Shown here in pieces: positions 34,119 to 42,810 of a DNA stretch of 64,000 nucleotides (position 1 is the stretch's first letter; every line of letters starts with the position of its first letter). The translations under genes were made by a program, and so were the position numbers. The notes below the pieces were generated by a model. It had not been told where the DNA came from and searched no databases. It worked only from the letters and a program-made list of their open reading frames with translations. Origin of the DNA: Streptomyces noursei (lineage in GTDB: Bacteria > Actinomycetota > Actinomycetes > Streptomycetales > Streptomycetaceae); the NCBI RefSeq assembly GCF_001646665.1, contig NZ_LWBU01000290.1:52928-116927 (forward strand), in the 5' to 3' direction.

Positions 34119-35620
34119 GTGCGCTGTCCCCCCGGACGTGTGATCGGCCAGTACTGCTCGTCGAGGCACCAGTGCCAGGACTCCCCCTCCCGGTGGACGG
34201 CGACCTTGCGGGCGACGGGCTGCTGCTGGGCGTGGGTGGCGCCGAAGTCCATGCAGTACCCGGCGGTGTTGGGGAAGGCGAGGAGGTCGCCGGGGCGCGG
34301 CAGCCGGGGCAGGTGGACGACGCGGCGGGTGATCAGGTCCGACTCCAGGCACAGGTTGCCCATGAGGTGCACGGCGGCCGGCCGGGCGCCGCCGCCCCCG
34401 GGCGGGCCGTCGCGGGGCACGAGCACGGGGTCGACCAGGACGCCGTGGTCCTCCAGCCCGGTGTCACCGGCATTCATCGCCAGGCGCACCACGTGCCCGC
34501 CGGACTCCGCCTCCCGTACGTCCAGCACCCTGCCGAGGGTGAGCCCGCACTGGTCGACGAGCGCCCTGCCGGGTTCGACGTACAGGTCGTGCAGGCCCTC
34601 CAGCAGCAGGGTGCCGAGCGGGCGGCCGCCGAGGGCCTGGGCGGGCCGCGACAGCAGCGCGTCGAGGTAGCCGGCGCCGGCGAGGGGGCGGTGGGCGGGG
34701 TAGAGGCCGAGCGTCCCCCGGAGGGTGCCGTTCTCCTTCCGCAGGCCATAGCCGTGGCCGTCCCAGGTCATGGGCGGGCGGGTGCCCATGACCGCCTCGG
34801 TGAGGGCGGTGGTGTAGCGGTCCCACTGCTCGGCGTGGGCCAGGTACGAGACGCCGAAGCCGCCTCCGACGTCGATCGCCCGCGGGGAGAAGCCGCGCGC
34901 CCGGGTCTCCTCCATGGCCAGCAGACAGCCTTCGAGGGCGGCCGCCTTCTCGTCCAGGCTGGTGGTGTCGAGGTGGTAGCCGACGCCGATCGGCTCGACC
35001 GCGTCCCGGTGCAGGTCCACCGTGTCGAGGAGGTCCTTCAGCGCCCGCGCGGGGGTGCCGAAACGGCTGCGGCGGGAGAGCAGGGTGGTGCCGGACGTGC
35101 CGAAGCCGGACAGCCGCAGCACGACGCGCAGGCGCGGCAGGCCGTACGAGCGGACGAGCCGGGCGGCCTGCTCGACCTCTCCCGGCCCGTCGGCGTTGAC
35201 GACGGCCCCGGCGCGGGCGGCCAGCCACAGGAACTCGGGGTCCTTCGGTCCGGTCGTCATGATCCGGTCGCCGGTCCAGCCGGACGCGAGGGCGTGCTGG
35301 AGCTCGCCGAGGGACGCGGCGTCGAGGTCGGCGTCCGTGGTGACGAGCCGCCGCACCAGCGCGCTGGAGCGGTTGGCCTTGTGCGCGTAGAAGATCCGCC
35401 CGGTGATCCGGTGCCGGTGGAGCACGGCGCGGAAGCGCTCCGCGTTCCGTGCGATCTGTTCCGGCAGGACGACGTTGAGGGGCGAGCCCAGTGCGTCCAC
35501 CAGCGCGTGCAGCAGCGGGCGGCCGTCCTCCAGAAGGGCGGCCGGAAGCTGTTCGAGTCGTGGTTCCAGGTGCAGCGGCTCGCCGGGCGTGCTCGCTGTG
35601 TTCGTCCCAGCCGTGCTCAT
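34115..35620 (-). CDS. Type III PLP decarboxylase, Y4yA/DAP-decarboxylase-like
   Basis: A 501-residue alanine-racemase-fold enzyme. The PLP Lys is in RIFYAHKANRSS (Lys about 81). HLDTTS and DVGGGFGVSY supply cofactor contacts, EPGRALVDQCG is the EPGR motif of diaminopimelate/ornithine decarboxylases, and MGNLCLESD supplies the cross-dimer Cys. It fits the branch named after rhizobial Y4yA rather than LysA, and it is longer. ATG 35620 follows GGGAGGAA at 8-9 bases. It is the first gene of the PLP cluster and probably decarboxylates an amino-acid intermediate of the same pathway. SbnH of staphyloferrin B synthesis is the nearest analogy I can name. Confidence 0.8.
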   Translation of the reverse strand: MSTAGTNTASTPGEPLHLEPRLEQLPAALLEDGRPLLHALVDALGSPLNVVLPEQIARNAERFRAVLHRHRITGRIFYAHKANRSSALVRRLVTTDADLDAASLGELQHALASGWTGDRIMTTGPKDPEFLWLAARAGAVVNADGPGEVEQAARLVRSYGLPRLRVVLRLSGFGTSGTTLLSRRSRFGTPARALKDLLDTVDLHRDAVEPIGVGYHLDTTSLDEKAAALEGCLLAMEETRARGFSPRAIDVGGGFGVSYLAHAEQWDRYTTALTEAVMGTRPPMTWDGHGYGLRKENGTLRGTLGLYPAHRPLAGAGYLDALLSRPAQALGGRPLGTLLLEGLHDLYVEPGRALVDQCGLTLGRVLDVREAESGGHVVRLAMNAGDTGLEDHGVLVDPVLVPRDGPPGGGGARPAAVHLMGNLCLESDLITRRVVHLPRLPRPGDLLAFPNTAGYCMDFGATHAQQQPVARKVAVHREGESWHWCLDEQYWPITRPGGQRT

Positions 35621-35921
35621 CCCAGCTGTTCCTCCCGCGAGGAATACCGACCGGCCCGTCGTCGTCCCGCTCTTTATGCCCAACTTTCCCTGACGGGATG
35701 GCGGTACGGAACGAGACGGCCGGATCTAGCCGTCGCGGGACGTCACGTCACACCCAGGGTGATCCCCAGCCCCACCCGTATGGCGCCGATGGCCTGATCG
35801 ACGGCCTTCCGCGCCCGCGGCACCGGGGTACGCGGCCTGTGGATACGAGAACGGGAGCACGAGCGGGCCGGACCGGGCGGGCGGCCGAGGGCCGTGAACA
35901 GGCCATGGCCGCCCCGCGGCC

Positions 35922-36845
35922 TCAGAGACGCCGCTCCTTCGGCGCCGCGCCGCCGTGGCCGGGTGCCTCGCCGTAGCCCTGGGGGCCGCCGTGGCCCGGG
36001 GCATTGCCGTGGCCCGGGGCGCCGTAGCTCTGGGGGGCTCCGTAGCCCTGGGGGGCGCCCGGGGCCTGCGTGCCGCCCGCCTCCGCCGGGGCCTGCTCCC
36101 GCGGGTCCCGCTGCGCCTCCAGGTCCCGCACCAGGAGCGTCGCGCCCGCGACCGCGCCCGGCATCAGGAACACCGCGACGAACGGCACGAGGAACGCGAG
36201 GGTCAGCGGGACGCCGAAGCCCAGGGTGAGCAGCCGGCGGCCGCGCAGCATCGCGAGGCGCTCCTTCAGCTCGACGCCGCGCCGCTGGAGGGCGACCGCC
36301 GTGAGCTCCTCCGCCAGGAAGAAGCCGGAGACGCAGAAGCCGACCACGGGGACGACGGTCTGGCCGAGTACGGGCACGAACCCGAGCGCGAAGAGCAGCA
36401 GGCCGTAGAACGCGACGCGCAGCACGACGCGCAGGCTGTCGCGGGCGGAGATCCACAGTTCGCGCCAGAGCGGCAGCCCGGACTCCGGCACCTCGCCGCC
36501 CTCGCTGCGGTCGACCTCCTCGGAGAGCGACTCGTAGAACGGCTGGCCCACGAGGAGCGTCACGGCCGTGAACGTGATGACGGCGAGGAACAGTCCGAAG
36601 ACGAAGAGCAGCGCGGTCAGGAAGCCGCGGAAGAAGCCCTGCCAGGGCGAGGACCAGTCGTCCGCGAAGGGCGTCGCCCACGCGGTCAGGTCGTCCGCGC
36701 CCCAGGCCAGCCCGGCGAGCGCGGCGGCGTACAGCACCAGGGTGACCAGTCCGGGCAGCAGCCCGAATCCGAACCACCGGCCGTGCCGGCCGACCCAGCG
36801 CTGCCCCTTCATCAGATAGCCGAAGCCCACCCCGAGATCACGCAT
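35922..36845 (-). CDS. EI24/CysZ-like membrane protein
   Basis: A 307-residue protein with about five or six hydrophobic segments in residues 20-240, matching the EI24 domain family that includes CysZ, a sulfate uptake protein in proteobacteria. Typical pieces are the early GLLPGLVTLVLY and PVLGQTVVPVVGF. The cytoplasmic C-terminus (about 250-300) is a Gly/Pro/His/Gln-rich low-complexity tail with repeated GYGAP, PGHG and PQGYG units. Whether it moves sulfate is not known; the sulfur-linked PLP cluster nearby is suggestive only. The gap 35621-35921 shows no gene. Confidence 0.82.
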   Translation of the reverse strand: MRDLGVGFGYLMKGQRWVGRHGRWFGFGLLPGLVTLVLYAAALAGLAWGADDLTAWATPFADDWSSPWQGFFRGFLTALLFVFGLFLAVITFTAVTLLVGQPFYESLSEEVDRSEGGEVPESGLPLWRELWISARDSLRVVLRVAFYGLLLFALGFVPVLGQTVVPVVGFCVSGFFLAEELTAVALQRRGVELKERLAMLRGRRLLTLGFGVPLTLAFLVPFVAVFLMPGAVAGATLLVRDLEAQRDPREQAPAEAGGTQAPGAPQGYGAPQSYGAPGHGNAPGHGGPQGYGEAPGHGGAAPKERRL

Positions 36846-36965
36846 GGGCTCACCCTATCGGGGCGGCCGCGGGGCCCTTCCGGGCGGCCCGGCCGGTCCG
36901 GCGGCGGTGCGCGGCCCGGAGCCGGCGGCCGGGAGCCGTACCGGCGGCCGGGAGCCGGTACGGGC

Positions 36966-36998
36966 GGAGGGCCGCACCCGGCGCGGGTGCGGCCCTCC
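36966..36998 (-). terminator. Terminator after ohr (copy 1)
   Basis: GGAGGGCCGCACCC (36966-36979) and GGGTGCGGCCCTCC (36985-36998) form a perfect 14-bp stem with loop GGCGC. It is placed between the ohr stop and the EI24 start on the minus strand. Confidence 0.8.
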
Positions 36999-37042
36999 GG
37001 CACGTACGGACGGACCCGTACGTACTGGCGCGTGGTGCGTGA

Positions 37043-37468
37043 TCAGGCGACGTCGAGGTCGACCGTGATGTTGCCGCGGGTGGCCTTGGAGTACGGGCAG
37101 ACCTGGTGGGCCTTCTCGATGAGCTCCTTGGCGGTGGCGGCGCTCACGTTCGGGATCTTCGCCGAGATCTTGACGATGATGCCGAAGCCGTCGGCGTTCT
37201 TGCCGATGCCGACCTCGGCGGTGACCGTCGAGCCGGAGATGTCGGCGCCCTCCTGGCGGGCGACGACGCCGAGCGCGCCCTGGAAGCAGGCGCTGTAACC
37301 GGCGGCGAACAGCTGCTCGGGGTTGGTGCCCTCGCCGGACCCGCCCATCTCCTTGGGCGGGTTCACGACGACGTCGAGCTTGCCGTCGTTGGTGGCGACG
37401 CGGCCGTCACGCCCGTTCTCGGCGGTGGCGACGGCGGTGTACAGGACGTCGGACTGCTGGATCGACAT
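37043..37468 (-). CDS. ohr: Organic hydroperoxide resistance protein Ohr, copy 1
   Basis: A 141-residue OsmC/Ohr-fold thiol peroxidase that reduces organic and lipid hydroperoxides with lipoyl-type thiols. Both catalytic cysteines are present: AGYSACFQGAL (about Cys 60) and VCPYSKATRGN (about Cys 125). The name Ohr rather than OsmC rests on the conserved LYTAVATAE start and CPYSKATRGN end. It lies 66 bases downstream of an MDR oxidoreductase on the same strand, with no OhrR nearby, unlike copy 2 at 46814. AGGAGG precedes ATG 37468. Confidence 0.93.
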   Translation of the reverse strand: MSIQQSDVLYTAVATAENGRDGRVATNDGKLDVVVNPPKEMGGSGEGTNPEQLFAAGYSACFQGALGVVARQEGADISGSTVTAEVGIGKNADGFGIIVKISAKIPNVSAATAKELIEKAHQVCPYSKATRGNITVDLDVA

Positions 37469-37534
37469 GTAAGAGGTTTCCTCCTGTGTGGCGCCGCGAC
37501 TCGCGCCCACGGTCGCGGCGGACTGGAGGTGAGC

Positions 37535-38554
37535 CTATCGGGTGAGAGAAACGATCATCTTGCCGGTGTTCTCGCCCCGCAGCATGCCGAGGAACGCCTC
37601 GACGCCGTTCTCCATGCCCTCGACGACGGTCTCCTTGTACTTGAGCTCGCCGGAGGCCAGCCAGCCCGCGACCTCCTTGACGAACTGCGGCTGGAGGGCG
37701 GCGTGGTCGCCGACCAGCATGCCCTGGAGCCGCAGCCGCTTGCCGATGACCAGCGCGAGGTTGCGCGGGGCGGGGGTCGGCTCGGTGCTGTTGTACTGGG
37801 CGATCATGCCGCAGATGGTGGCGCGGCCGTGCACGTTGAAGGAGGAGATGGCCGCCTCCAGGTGCTCGCCGCCGACGTTGTCGAAGTAGACGTCGATGCC
37901 CTCGGGCGCGGCTTCCTTGAGCTGGGCGGCGACGGGGCCGTCCTTGTAGTTGAAGGCGGAGTCGAAGCCGTACTCCTCGGTGAGGAGCTTGACCTTCTCG
38001 GCGGAGCCGGCCGAGCCGATGACCCGGGAGGCGCCCTTGAGCCTGGCCATCTGGCCGACCTGGCTGCCGACGGCGCCGGCCGCGCCGGAGACGAAGACGA
38101 CGTCGCCCTCCTTGAAGGACGCGACGTCGAAGAGACCGGCGTACGCGGTGAGGCCGGTCATGCCGAGGACGCCGAGGTAGGCGGAGAGGGGCGCGAGGGA
38201 GGCGTCGACCTTGGTGGCGTGCTTGGCGTTCACGTCGGCGTACTCGCGCCAGCCGAGACCGTGCAGGACGTGGTCGCCGACCGCGAAGCCCTCGGCGTTG
38301 GAGGCGACGACCTCACCGACGGCGCCACCGTCCATGGGGTGGTCCAGCTGGAACGGCGGCACGTACGACTTCACGTCGTTCATCCGGCCGCGCATGTACG
38401 GGTCGACCGAGAAGTACAGGTTGCGGACGAGGATCCGGCCCTCGGCCGGCTCCGCGACGGGCGCCTCACGCAGGGCGAAGTCCCCCGGCTGGGGCCAGCC
38501 GTGCGGGCGGGCGACGAGGTGCCATTCGCGGCCGGACGCGGGAAGAGCGGACAT
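37535..38554 (-). CDS. NADP-dependent oxidoreductase, MDR family (CurA/LTB4DH type)
   Basis: A 339-residue zinc-independent medium-chain reductase, the group of curcumin reductase CurA and prostaglandin/leukotriene reductases that saturate alpha,beta-unsaturated carbonyls. The nucleotide-binding motif is VFVSGAAGAVGSQVGQMARL and the enzyme signature YFDNVGGEHL follows. There are no zinc-ligand cysteines. ATG 38554 is chosen for AGGAGG 8 bases upstream. A divergent MarR gene and overlapping palindromes suggest induction by electrophiles or quinones; the ohr gene follows it. Confidence 0.92.
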   Translation of the reverse strand: MSALPASGREWHLVARPHGWPQPGDFALREAPVAEPAEGRILVRNLYFSVDPYMRGRMNDVKSYVPPFQLDHPMDGGAVGEVVASNAEGFAVGDHVLHGLGWREYADVNAKHATKVDASLAPLSAYLGVLGMTGLTAYAGLFDVASFKEGDVVFVSGAAGAVGSQVGQMARLKGASRVIGSAGSAEKVKLLTEEYGFDSAFNYKDGPVAAQLKEAAPEGIDVYFDNVGGEHLEAAISSFNVHGRATICGMIAQYNSTEPTPAPRNLALVIGKRLRLQGMLVGDHAALQPQFVKEVAGWLASGELKYKETVVEGMENGVEAFLGMLRGENTGKMIVSLTR

Positions 38555-38606
38555 GGTGCGTGCCTCCTGGTATTGCTTCACGCGGTGGGTGTTTCACCAC
38601 GTGTTT

Positions 38607-38669
38607 GTTTCACAACCTGAAACAACCATGCTCCTGAATATTTCAGGTTGTCAAGTAAATGGGTATCCT
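38607..38669. promoter_or_regulatory. Overlapping palindromes in the marR/oxidoreductase promoter
   Basis: Three nested dyads occur in this short AT-rich gap: GTTTCA-N5-TGAAAC (38607-38623), CCTGAA-TAT-TTCAGG (38633-38647), and ACAACCTGAAA (38612-38622) facing TTTCAGGTTGT (38641-38651), an 11-base perfect inverted repeat. TATCCT (38664-38669) is a plausible -10 six bases before the marR ATG, with TTTCAG 17 bases before it. The sites would let the MarR protein repress both directions, and the marR mRNA is probably leaderless. Confidence 0.65.
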
Positions 38670-38675
38670 GGCTCC

Positions 38676-39113
38676 ATGTCCTCCAGACGCACAGACCCGC
38701 TGACCCTCGAAGTGGTCGACCTCATCGGCACGGTGGTGACCCGCTACCACGAGGAGTACGAGCAGGCCGCGGCGCAGCACTCCCTCACCGGTGCCCAGGC
38801 ACGCGTCCTCGCACTCCTCGCGGCACAGCCGACGCCGATGCGCCGCATCGCGCAGTCGCTGCGGTGCGAGCCGTCCAACGTGACGGGCATCGTGGACCGC
38901 CTGGAGGCGCGCGGACTGGTGGAGCGCCGCCCCGACCCGGCCGACCGCCGGGTCAAGATCGCCGCGGCGACGGAGGAGGGCCGCGCGACGGCCCGCCGGC
39001 TGCGGGACGCCCTCGACTTCGCCCGCGAGCCCCTGGCCGGCCTCTCGGACGAGGAACGCACCTCCCTGCGCGACCTGCTGCGACGCATGCTCGGGGTGAC
39101 CGACGGCGCCTAG
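38676..39113 (+). CDS. MarR family transcriptional regulator
   Basis: A 145-residue winged-helix repressor. The recognition region is RRIAQSLRCEPSNVTGIVDR and the wing is RRPDPADRRVKIAAAT. One Cys (about 65) lies in the recognition helix region (SLRCEPS); there is no N-terminal OhrR-type Cys. It is divergent from the MDR oxidoreductase and surrounded by strong palindromes, so autoregulation and control of the reductase-ohr pair are likely. Confidence 0.92.
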   Translation: MSSRRTDPLTLEVVDLIGTVVTRYHEEYEQAAAQHSLTGAQARVLALLAAQPTPMRRIAQSLRCEPSNVTGIVDRLEARGLVERRPDPADRRVKIAAATEEGRATARRLRDALDFAREPLAGLSDEERTSLRDLLRRMLGVTDGA

Positions 39114-39243
39114 CCGCACGGCAGGGCGGTCACCCGGATCGGCTCGGCCGGGCCGGACAGAACGAACGGCGCCCGGCCGGGTCGGACGCGCGGCGGGCGC
39201 GGGCACGCACCGGAATCGCCGGGGCAGGCCGGGCCCGGACGCG

Positions 39244-40059
39244 TCAGACGCACCACCAGAGGAACCAGTCGCAGGACTCGGTCGCCGTGGGTGACGGGGC
39301 GGGCTCCGCCGGGGGCGGGTCGTCCGGGGGCGGATCACCCGGGGCGGTCCCGCCCGGTTCGCCCGGGGTGCCGGGGGCTTCGGGGTCCTCGGGCGGCGGG
39401 TCCTGCGGAGCGGGCTCGTCCGCGCCCGGGGCGTCGGGCGCGCCCGGCTCCCCCGGGTCGCCCGACGGCTCCGGGGCCGACGGTCCGGCCGCGGGCCCTT
39501 CGCCGGACGCGGGCGCGGACGCGACCGGCACGCCCGAAGGGGCGCCGGTCCCCTCCTCACCACTGCCCGAGCCGTCCTCGGGGTCGTCCGGCGCCGACAC
39601 CGAGGCCGACACCGCCGGCTCGCGCACCGGCTCCGGGGCGTCCGGGAGCGCGGAGACGTCCGGCCGGTCGGGCAACGGCTCGGGGGCGGCCCGGTCCTCC
39701 TGCCGTACGACGGTGGCGGCGCCGTCCTCGCCGGGGTGCTCCATCGCCAGCTCGGCCAGGCTCAGCAGGCCGGCCGCCAGGATCAGGGCACCGGTCACGA
39801 CCAGCAGCGTGCGCCCCCGCTTCCGGCGGGCCCTGCGACCCGCCGGGCGCGACCGGCGGGCGGGCTGGGCGCGGCGCGTCCGCCCGCGCGCACCGCGGGG
39901 CGCCGCGGGCGGAAGCTCCTCGTCCCGGTCCAGCTCGTAGACGTGCTCCGCCGCGGACGTCTGGGGATCGTCGTGCCGGAGCTCCTCGACGGGGGTACCG
40001 CACCCGGCACAGGCCAGGGCTCCGTTGAGGTGCCGCTGACACTGGTGGCAGTAATCCAT
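39244..40059 (-). CDS. Zinc-ribbon membrane protein with Pro-rich exported tail
   Basis: A 271-residue protein of unknown function. A four-Cys zinc ribbon opens it (CHQC at 4-7 and CAGC at about 17-20). An acidic then strongly Arg-rich segment follows, then one membrane helix (about 84-105). The rest, outside the membrane, is a long Pro/Ala/Glu/Gly-rich linker ending in CDWFLWWCV. The ending, two Cys around aromatic residues, looks deliberate and could form a small disulfide loop. I recall a Streptomyces family named after SCO2400 with this layout. The product probably links a cytosolic ribbon to the wall zone. Confidence 0.7.
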   Translation of the reverse strand: MDYCHQCQRHLNGALACAGCGTPVEELRHDDPQTSAAEHVYELDRDEELPPAAPRGARGRTRRAQPARRSRPAGRRARRKRGRTLLVVTGALILAAGLLSLAELAMEHPGEDGAATVVRQEDRAAPEPLPDRPDVSALPDAPEPVREPAVSASVSAPDDPEDGSGSGEEGTGAPSGVPVASAPASGEGPAAGPSAPEPSGDPGEPGAPDAPGADEPAPQDPPPEDPEAPGTPGEPGGTAPGDPPPDDPPPAEPAPSPTATESCDWFLWWCV

Positions 40060-40181
40060 GGCGCCCGCAGGCTATGCGGCACCGGGACACCGGAGGTACC
40101 CGTGACTGTGAGGATCCTGTGTGGAAAAGGCCAACCTCCGGCGCGCCGCTCCATTCATACGGAAGGGGGCAGGATGTCGGC

Positions 40182-40754
40182 ATGAGAGCCACCGGCACCC
40201 CGTCCGCCCCATTTGGCCCCCACGACTTCCAGCTGGTGCTGCTGCGCCGGATGGCCGACCACCAGCCGGGGCTCGTCGAGGACGCCCGCCGGGAGCTGGG
40301 CGCGTCGATCACCGACATGCGGGAGGCCAACCGCCGCTGGCAGGCCATGACCCGCTCCACGCGCTCTCGGGGCGCGCTCAGCCGCTACCGCTCGGTGCTC
40401 GGCGAGCCCGAAACCCGCGCCCGCCGCGCCATCGGCGACCTGGAGTGCGACGCGCTGCTGTGGCCCGTACCGCTCTGGCCCGACCTCCGCTTCGAGGTGC
40501 TGACCCCGCCCGGCGGCGGCCCGGTGTGGAACGAGTGGCTCGTGCGGGCGCCCGGAGCGGCCGGACCCGAGCTGCGCACGGCCGCCGACCTCGCTCCGTG
40601 GAGCTGCACCGTCGACGAGGTGGCCCGCGCCTTCCCGCCGGCCCGCCCGCTGGAGGGCAGCGCGCCCACCAGGTGGCGGCTGGCGTTCACCCCGCCCGGC
40701 GGGACGCTGTGCGTGGCCGAGTTCACCTGGGGACTGCTCCAGCGCCTGGTGTGA
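40182..40754 (+). CDS. Conserved protein of unknown function
   Basis: A 190-residue soluble protein. The N-terminal half is helical with many Arg residues (LRRMADHQPGLVEDARRELG and WQAMTRSTRSRG). The C-terminal half is Trp- and Pro-rich with likely beta-strands (LLWPVPLWPDLRFEVLTPPG, WRLAFTPPGG). No enzyme motif or membrane helix is visible. AAGGGGG precedes ATG 40182. The third-position GC is normal for a real gene here. It is divergent from the zinc-ribbon protein. Confidence 0.65.
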   Translation: MRATGTPSAPFGPHDFQLVLLRRMADHQPGLVEDARRELGASITDMREANRRWQAMTRSTRSRGALSRYRSVLGEPETRARRAIGDLECDALLWPVPLWPDLRFEVLTPPGGGPVWNEWLVRAPGAAGPELRTAADLAPWSCTVDEVARAFPPARPLEGSAPTRWRLAFTPPGGTLCVAEFTWGLLQRLV

Positions 40755-41013
40755 GCGGAGGACCACCCCGCGCCGAGCGGACCGGGGCGGAGCCGGACGC
40801 GGCGCGGAGCGCGCGCGGGCCGGGCGCCCGGCCCGCGCCCGGCGGCGACCCGGACCCTGACGGCTCTTCGGAAGGGCCCCCCGCCACCGGCCGGACGCGG
40901 CGCGGGTAGCTCCTTCGGCCGCCGTCTGTCACCCCGTCAGCTCCCCCGGCGCGCGCCGGGCGCCGCGCGAACGCACGATGCGAGGACGTACCGCTCTTGG
41001 GAGGATCCGCACC

Positions 41014-42057
41014 GTGACCGTCAGTCTCGAGCAGTTGCGCCGCTGTCATGTCGCCGTCGACCTGGGGGCCGCCAGGACCCGCGTCTTCGTCAAGGGTGTC
41101 GGACTCGTCGTCGACGAGCCGAGTGTCGCCGCCGTCAACACCCGTACCGGCGCGCTGATCGCCGTCGGCGAGTTCGCCGAGAAGATGACCGGCCGCACCC
41201 CCGACTACATCCGCGTCGTCCGCCCCATCTCCGGCGGCAGCGTCGTCGACATCGAGATGGCCCAGCGGATGCTGCGCCACCTCCTCGGCGAGAAGCTCCG
41301 CCGCCAGCTGCGGCGCAAGCCCATGCTGCGCGCCGCCGCGTGCACCCCGCACGACAGCGACCCGCTCGCCCAGCGCGCCACGATCGAGACGCTCGTCGGG
41401 CTCGGCGCCCGCCGCGTCGAGCTGGTCGACACGCTGATCGCGGCGGCGGTCGGCTGCGGGCTGCCGGTGGAGGAGCCCACCGCCACCATGATCCTGGTGT
41501 GCGGCGCGGCCACCACCCAGGTCGCCGTCCTCTCGCTCGGCGCGATCGTGACGGCCGAACGCATCCCCGTCGGCGGCAACGCCATCGACCACGCCGTCAT
41601 CCAGTACCTGCGCCACCAGCACGAGCTGATGCTGCCCAGCCAGTCCGTACGCCCCCTCCAGCTCGCCCTGCACGGCAACGGCCTCACCCCCCAGGGCCCG
41701 GCCTCCACCGAGATCCACGGCCGGGACGTCGCGACCGGCCTGGCCCGCTCCGTGCTCGTCGACACGGCCGCCGTGCGCCAGGCCCTGCACACCCCGCTCA
41801 CGGCCGTCCTCGACGGCATCGGCAAGGTGCTGCGCGACTGCCCGCCCGACCTGGTCGCCGACCTCGTCGACCGGGGCATCATGATGGTCGGCGGCAGCGC
41901 GCTGCTGCCCGGCCTCGACCAGATGCTGCGCAACGCGACCGGCATGCCCGTGCAGATCGCGGAGCGCCCCGACATCTGCGCCGTACTGGGGCTCGGGGCC
42001 ATGCTGGAGGGCCGCGTCCAGCCCATCACGCTCAACCCGCTCACCGAGGCCGAGTGA
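41014..42057 (+). CDS. mbl: MreB-like actin homologue Mbl
   Basis: A 347-residue bacterial actin-fold protein. The ATPase signatures are visible: phosphate 1 VAVDLGAARTRVFV (about residues 12-25), phosphate 2 LVCGAATTQVAVLSLG, and adenosine motif IMMVGGSALLPGLDQML. In Streptomyces, Mbl works with MreB in spore-wall synthesis rather than tip growth (established knowledge). It stands alone here, away from mreC/mreD and pbp2, which separates it from mreB. GTG 41014 is chosen for GGGAGG nine bases upstream. Phosphate-1 has GAART where MreB usually has GTANT. Confidence 0.85.
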   Translation: MTVSLEQLRRCHVAVDLGAARTRVFVKGVGLVVDEPSVAAVNTRTGALIAVGEFAEKMTGRTPDYIRVVRPISGGSVVDIEMAQRMLRHLLGEKLRRQLRRKPMLRAAACTPHDSDPLAQRATIETLVGLGARRVELVDTLIAAAVGCGLPVEEPTATMILVCGAATTQVAVLSLGAIVTAERIPVGGNAIDHAVIQYLRHQHELMLPSQSVRPLQLALHGNGLTPQGPASTEIHGRDVATGLARSVLVDTAAVRQALHTPLTAVLDGIGKVLRDCPPDLVADLVDRGIMMVGGSALLPGLDQMLRNATGMPVQIAERPDICAVLGLGAMLEGRVQPITLNPLTEAE

Positions 42058-42130
42058 CGTACGGGGGGCCGGGTCGGGCTCCCGGCCCCGCACCGGGCCG
42101 CGCTCGCCGTCGGCACCGGGCCCGACCCGC

Positions 42131-42162
42131 GCGGCACCGGGCTGACGGACGCCCGGTGCCGC
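42131..42162 (+). terminator. Terminator after mbl
   Basis: GCGGCACCGGGC (42131-42142) and GCCCGGTGCCGC (42151-42162) form a perfect 12-bp stem with loop TGACGGAC, about 75 bases past the mbl stop. Confidence 0.75.
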
Positions 42163-42810
42163 GTCCTCACCGTGACCGGCCCCGTCCACGCGCCGGCCCC
42201 CGCACCCGGTCCGTCATCGGTGCGCCGGTCCGCCTGTACGGCACCGCCCGTGCGCTCCCGCGGGCCCACTGGCGACGGCCTCGCCGGCGCGGCCATCGCA
42301 CCCCGCTCGCCGGTCCCGGCACAACCGCTCGACGGGGAACCGGTGTTCACCGGCGACCCGATGACCGACCCCAGGACGACCACGACGTCCGTACGCCCCT
42401 CGGTCCCCCGGGACGCCACCCCTCCGCGCCGGCCACAGAGTGATCGGCACCCTCGCGCCGCCGCACGGGCGGGGCGGCCACCCCCGTACGGCGGTGGAGC
42501 GACGCCCGGGCTCCCCGTTCGCCTCCCGGGCGACCCTCGCACCGGCCTCGCCGACGACGGCGGCACCCGGGAGGACGGGACGCGCGGCGCACCGTTCACC
42601 CGGCGGTCACCCCGCTGACGGCCCCGCGCGTCGCTCCGCTCGACGGCGGGTCGAGCCCCGGCCGTACCCGGCAGGAGCAGCCCCGGAACTGCGGCGAACA
42701 GCACACCTGGCACCGCTTCCCCCCGCACGGCGGCGGGGAGAATGGTGGAGCCCGCGACCGCGGACGACCGCGGACGGACAGCCTGTGCGACGTTCCGAGG
42801 AGGACGACGA
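42163..42810. other. 650-base region without a recognisable gene
   Basis: Both strands have open frames, but all translate into Arg/Pro/Gly/Ser-rich strings with no hydrophobic core, no ribosome binding site and no domain I know. It may hold a decayed gene. The matB promoter must lie toward its end, and GAGGAGG at 42796-42802 is the matB ribosome binding site. Confidence 0.4.

Noticed and set aside
31587..34670. 1027-codon plus-strand frame across the PLP cluster
   Set aside because: It lies opposite three well-formed enzymes with intact catalytic residues and has no recognisable domain.
42172..42618. Possible 148-codon gene between mbl and matB
   Set aside because: No ribosome binding site, Pro/Arg/Ser-rich throughout, and no hydrophobic core; kept as unannotated intergenic DNA.
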